A stretch of DNA of 64,000 nt from Hanleya hanleyi (Eukaryota > Mollusca > Polyplacophora > Lepidopleurida > Hanleyidae): positions 1 to 64,000 of the forward strand of contig JAVTVY010018821.1 in the NCBI GenBank assembly GCA_036873755.1, in the 5' to 3' direction. Under the pieces are notes generated by a model. The model did not search any database, was not told the DNA's origin, and was given only the letters and a program-made list of their open reading frames with translations. Position numbers and translations under genes: made by a program. Position 1 is the first letter of the stretch; the number at the start of each line of letters is the position of its first letter. Shown in pieces: positions 59,455-64,000 of this stretch.

Positions 59455-59760
59455 AAGAAATGCTAGCTATCACCCCCAAAAGGTAATGACTGCATCACCC
59501 CGAAAGGTGATAAAAGCATCACCCCGAAAATGTGATGACAGCATCACCCCAAAAAGGTTATAAGTTAGAGCCTTCACCTTATACCTAATTTGTGATCAGC
59601 AGTGAGTGAAAATTTTAGCCCATCACCTTCTTATGGTGACGAGGCCTGGGCATCACTATAAAAGTGTGATGACATGAGCCATCACACTTTTCATCACTTT
59701 CAAATAGTGATGACCAGGCATCATCACCAGAAAGTGTGATGGGTCATCAGTTTTTTTCCA
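59455..59760. repeat. ATCACC/GGTGAT hairpin module in U8, locally amplified
   Basis: Three near-identical blocks of GCATCACCCCGAAAA with TGATGACA-type spacers follow one another, showing short-range amplification of the hairpin word specific to this unit. Confidence 0.8.
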
Positions 59761-61045
59761 AGCCGTTTCCGTTTCCTGTAATTTTCATCAATTTCTGCTT
59801 TATGATACCTTTGTGGCGTCAGATGGTATGCATAATGTCCTCATGTGTAGACTATGCGATAAAAGCTGTCAGTCGCTATTTGCAATTGTGACAGTTTTAC
59901 GGGCGCGGGAGTCGCGTCAACTACCGTGCACTAATCGGAGAGAAAAAGACAGGTCTTCTTATCAAATATAAGCAGACAGAGCATTCTCAGGTAACCAGAT
60001 TGTATCCTACTCTCAGATATATCAACAACAATTGAAGGGGTTACAAACTGTGACAGTTGGAGAATGTAGACATATGTATGTCCAGTTTTAAAGAAGAATC
60101 AGACCAGATTGGATGCATACTGCAACACTGGCAGTTCAATGTCAATGTACTTTCAAGATAACATGGGAGACGTTTGTGATTTTCGTTGTTTCTCAAAAGC
60201 TTTGCCTGAAATTGCTGGAACTCTTGAAAAAATGGGAATGCACAAAATTCGTTGTGGTGAACGGCTTTTGTCCACAATATGATTCATTTACCGAACTCGT
60301 CGTGGACAAGGACTGCCTGTCAAAATGGAACCCTTACACCCAATCGATCCATAAGTGGGCACAGACTCCACTTCAGGCACACCTGGGTGTATCAGGTACA
60401 TATAAGTCAACGAATCGCATGGTGTAAACGTATACATACAGCATCAATGGCACTTTTCGAAACAAGTAACACACTGGAAACCTTTTCGTACATCCAAAAT
60501 TAGCAGATCGCGAAATAAAGACGACATCCATCAACTTCTAGTGATGCAAGTCCTGTCTGGAAATACCACGTTTTGCGCAATGTCGCTATGGTTACATAGA
60601 TGGTTAAACTATAGATGTGAACATATTTAGCTCTCGCGTTTATTGTTGATCTTTTCATTGCAGTTTGAGAAGAACTCGACACCCAGAATGCATCATCATA
60701 AACGTATATATAGCGTAAAACGGCATTTTTCGAAACAAGTGACACACTGGAAACCTTTTCGTACACCCAAAATTAGATGAGCTCGAAATAAAGACATCCA
60801 TCAACTTCTACAGTGATGCAAGTCCTGTCTGGAAATATCACATTTTGCGCAATGGCGCTAACGTTACATACATGTAGATAGTTTAATTATAGATGTGGCC
60901 ATTTTAAACCCTCGCGTTTATTGATGACATTTTTATTGCATTTTGACAACAACTCATCGCCCAGAATCATTAATCGGCCATTAATTAGATCAACACGAAA
61001 AGCTTGATATGATTGTCTGCCATTGTGATTTGGCAACGAGTTATC

Positions 61046-61630
61046 ATCATCCGAACGCATGGCACGATCATACGTAGAAACTTCTGCTCATAGCCATGCG
61101 GTAACGGGTGATATATGAGTGTATTAGGGCGTTTCCCAAATGGTCACATCCGATTGGTCCCGAGAGACCCGACATCGGCGCAATCACATTCATGAAACGA
61201 AGACACACCTCCAGAAAGCGATCGATTGAAATGATCCCATGGTGGGCCTCGAAGTGCCCCTATCACAAAATAAAAATCATATCATTTTCCGCCGATTTTA
61301 TTTTTTTCAAATATGTTAGGCCGTTTGTAATATGATTTTTCTCAAGAAAAACAAAGAAGCATGCTCCATTAGAGTGAGAAATAAAGCTAATTCGCACAAC
61401 TTCGGTTTGGTCTCCCACAATCTTGCGCCTCGAGCACTTAAGTGAAATCGACATGTCTCACGTCTGAGATTCCCAGGTCAAAATATTTGAATACGGATAA
61501 TTTCATTGGCTCGTTCAAATAGAGCGGACATGTGACATGGTGCTTGGGGAAGCTGGTATTGGGCGAAATACACGGAGAATGAAGTCATTGAGCTAAGTGG
61601 AACGTGAAATGCCCTTAGCAAGCTAAGATG
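61046..61630. mobile_element. 585-bp insertion in U8, 9-bp target duplication
   Basis: CGAGTTATC at 61037-61045 and 61631-61639 flank the insert; other units have one copy. Terminal inverted repeats are weak or absent. Open frames inside are short and unrecognised. It entered the unit at the same GAGTTATC site as the insertion at 56622 in U7. Confidence 0.78.
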
Positions 61631-62209
61631 CGAGTTATCGAATCGTGTAGCATTTGATTGTATGATTCCAACTAGAGTTTCGTCTCACAAAATTGTATTG
61701 TCTTAGTGTCCTGCTTTGTATAATAAATCCCACTTCATAATAGGTCGACTTTGAAGCCGTAACATATCAAAGCCGTTTTGTGAGTGTTGCTGTGTTTATG
61801 GTAATGCAATTAACGATCTCAACGTACGTAAGAGAGCATTTCTACAGAAACTGTTCGGCATTCATTTCGAGTTTGTCCGACTGGTTGATGAAGAAAATAT
61901 ATTGACGCGAAAATGCGACCGAGAACGGAAGATCACGATTATGGACAGGGATATTCAATCATTGACAGGAATACCGACTAGAAATTACATTTTGATAAAC
62001 GTGTACTTTTCGATGATGAAGCTCTGTGCTGTCGTGATAGCATAATTGAAAACTGACCAACTTGTGATTTACATGTGAATACTTACTACATGCAGCCTGA
62101 TGCATATACCTTAACACATCCTGGTGCGAACTCGTGTATTGTCAGTGTGACGTCAAAAGAAATGGTGTAGACGCTGTACTAACACATGTACTAATAAATA
62201 AACAAGGCC

Positions 62210-63030
62210 GTTTGGTGCTGTGGTCTGTTTGAACCGATAAATGTAACTCGAGTATGTATACAATTTATCTACGACAGCTATCCGTTGATGGATAGCAAAG
62301 GATGGATTGGCGGGGAACATAAGTCTTAATAGACAGAGAACACACACTATCTTCATTCAAGAAAATGTATTTAAGACCAAGGAAAATGTTTCTTTGCTCT
62401 AATAGCCAGAAGGGATACACATCAAACGTCCTGTTGTAATGAAACTTTTCCTCGATGCCGATATGAACTATTATCAAAGCCTTCTTTTTCTTTTGTTGTC
62501 GATAATTGTCCGTTGATGTCGTAGAGCTAATTCGCCCCTTTCGACCTGCAGATGTTGCCGAGCTTTGGCAGAAATGTAAAAAGTGGCGAGGCATTTGAGC
62601 GCCTGTTTCAATCAAGATAGTGTTGGAGCTCTGCCTCATAACAGTTAATTCTTTTCGTTTGATGTTGGCGTAATCAAGGTCTAATTTAACGTAGGCCGAT
62701 GATAACACTAAATATCAGCAGCATTAATCTAAATATGGAAATGTTGCTGTATTCTGAGGTTGTGGGAATAACACGAACGTGAAAAGATCATCCACAGTTT
62801 TTGCAGAAACTTATTCACTTTTATTCCAAATTCATCGAAATGGATAACGCAGACACCAATCACAGGATGACAGAGAAACATTCCAACTCTTGGCGACGTT
62901 TTATTTTATATGTAAAGTCTATGATTGTCTGAATGTTCTTCCAATTTTCAACAGGCCAATGAAAATACTGGATTTCTTTTACGAAAATTTGAATTGATCA
63001 ATCAAATGTTCGAAAACTGAAATGTACGCC
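62210..63030 (+). repeat. Macrosatellite unit U9 (partial)
   Basis: Starts normally, has no MITE at about 62681, and loses similarity after a GAAATGTACGC match at about 63029. This marks the right edge of the array in this window. Confidence 0.8.
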
Positions 63031-63121
63031 CAGGAAGAGAACGTCCGTAAATGGAATACTCAACCCTACACAAGACCAACCGCGCCACGCCTGAGATGCC
63101 ACTGAACTGACGGTTACTTAA

Positions 63122-63696
63122 CCCTACTTGGCCTGGTGGGTCACTTCCCGCCCCCCTCCCTGTTGGTTTGCTCCTATCTCAGGAACGACAAAAAATTGAG
63201 AGCTGATACTCCGTGACTTTTTAGATCATCATATTTGGGTCATATTAAGGCTATTTGCAGGATCCCCTGAGCATAGGATCATGGCTAAAGTCAAATGGCG
63301 GCCATGTGCGGTACCAGAAAAGTGATATTTTCGTTGTTTTTCTTCAAAATTATTGCTTTTCTGTATGGAAAAGTGGATGAAACCTATTTTATTTCATATC
63401 AGATTATTATTTACTAATTTATCATGCAGTTTTTGCGAAGAAAAAAACAAAATATAAAACTCAAAAATTCTGACCGAAAAATCGTTGAAAAAATGCTCTT
63501 TTTGGAAATGACGTCACGGTGACGTCATCATGGCGGCGATCTTGGATTTGTTTTACATTTTCTTGTAGAGATTAACCCAAAGACATAGTGTGGTAAGTTT
63601 TAACCCTCTAGGCTTAGCGATAGCGAAAATATATAGGGGCACTTTCCGCCCCTCCCCAGGCTGCGGTACACCCCAAATCGCTCAGGCCAGATAGGA
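63122..63696. mobile_element. TTAA MITE outside the tandem array
   Basis: TTAA at 63118-63121 and 63697-63700; ends CCCTACTTGGCCTGG and CAGGCCAGATAGGA. At 575 bp it is the longest family member here, shares the GATCATGG, GGCGGCCATG and GTGACGTCA motifs, and lies beyond the right edge of the macrosatellite. Confidence 0.82.
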
Positions 63697-63700
63697 TTAA

Positions 63701-64000
63701 TACAGAATATGATCCTTTGACTTTCACGCAATGCAGGACGTAGCCTGCCATCCTGTACCCCGATACGCACTCCAAGCACCGTTACAGGCACAGATTTCTG
63801 GAAGAACCCGCCCAGTTCTCAAGGGCGAAGTTAAGAAATTCGTTGAGCGCGAGGAGCTCAATCTCTGCGCATGTTATTCTTTTCCTATGTTGGACATCAC
63901 AGTACTGGGTCCTCTACAGTACTGGGTCCTCTAAAGAAAGTCTAGGACCAGAACAATGAACACATATTTACCAGTATAACCTGACCAAGAACTAATTGAC
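63701..64000. other. Right end, no gene recognised
   Basis: A 67-codon frame (63731-63934) has no motif. A 17-bp unit, ACAGTACTGGGTCCTCT, is tandemly repeated at about 63900-63933. Confidence 0.4.

Larger units (their letters stand above)
57599..62209 (+). repeat. Macrosatellite unit U8 (diverged)
   Basis: No TTAA MITE at the usual site. The diagnostic segment is shortened and resembles neither type fully. It shares the duplicated B sub-repeat with U2 (about 60420-60670 and 60690-60950) and has a 585-bp insertion at 61046-61630. Confidence 0.8.
20985..63030. repeat. Macrosatellite-like tandem array of about 4-kb units
   Basis: Nine head-to-tail units can be phased on a GTTTGGTGCTGTGGTCTG anchor at 21121, 28781, 33199, 38363, 42074, 45926, 52488, 57599 and 62210. 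Spacings are 7660, 4418, 5164, 3711, 3852, 6562, 5111 and 4611 bp. Removing identified insertions brings most to about 3.7-4.4 kb. Shared landmarks include ACTCGAGTATGTATACAATTT, GGACAGCAAAGGATGGATTG, CACAGATGGTTAAACTATAG and TCAAATCGTGTAGCATTTGA. Unit orientation is constant. Outer units U8 and U9 are the most diverged. Confidence 0.9.

Overview
This window looks like repeat-rich, non-genic nuclear DNA of a marine invertebrate, probably a mollusc. It is AT-rich with no operons. It holds nested LTR and DNA transposons, a SINE-like piece at the left edge whose tail resembles common molluscan SINE tails, and very large tandem repeats. The mollusc assignment is inference. I found no intact cellular protein gene, no tRNA, no complete rRNA and no CRISPR array.

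Left part (1-20984). A 5S-like SINE fragment opens the window. At 2230-2728 there is a frameshifted protein-like stretch of unknown family. A short decayed promoter-plus-gene-start cassette occurs twice in opposite orientation (2709-3160 minus, 18985-19440 plus), each copy with the same 32-bp palindrome. Between them, 6337-14934 is one Ty3/gypsy LTR retrotransposon on the minus strand. Its 640/641-bp LTRs, GTAT target duplication, polypurine tract and tRNA-Pro-type primer site are all visible. Its order is gag, protease, integrase, reverse transcriptase, RNase H, so integrase lies upstream of RT as in the Gmr1 clade. It is dead: frameshifts, stops, loss of the RT core, and a 3.2-kb composite insertion in gag. 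That insertion includes a fold-back element carrying a decayed C2H2 zinc-finger gene whose 3' part is duplicated in inverted orientation. At 16277-18878 lies a 2.6-kb palindrome whose arms contain CpG-dense GTCGAC/GACGTC hairpin arrays.

Right part (20985-63030). Nearly all of this is a macrosatellite-like direct repeat: eight complete units and one partial unit of about 3.7-4.4 kb once insertions are removed (called U1-U9 below). Each unit contains two related sub-repeats about 1.25-1.5 kb apart. Two unit types alternate for most of the array, giving an approximately 8-kb dimeric higher-order repeat. They differ in a diagnostic segment and in presence of a TTAA-flanked MITE. U1 and U5 are almost the same length (3849 versus 3852 bp) once one insertion is removed. 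That 3802-bp insertion in U1 (23923-27724) is flanked by a 9-bp duplication and itself carries a satellite array of about 88-bp monomers in a 441-bp five-monomer higher-order repeat.

Because the units are paralogues, many insertions can be read against empty sites inside the same window: TTAA MITEs, a TA-flanked MITE, a 585-bp insertion with 9-bp duplication, a 345-bp insertion, and a tandem trimer of a roughly 465-bp dispersed repeat (called R465). Some protein-like frames persist across units, suggesting the unit may derive from a decayed gene, but none is intact and I recognise no family.
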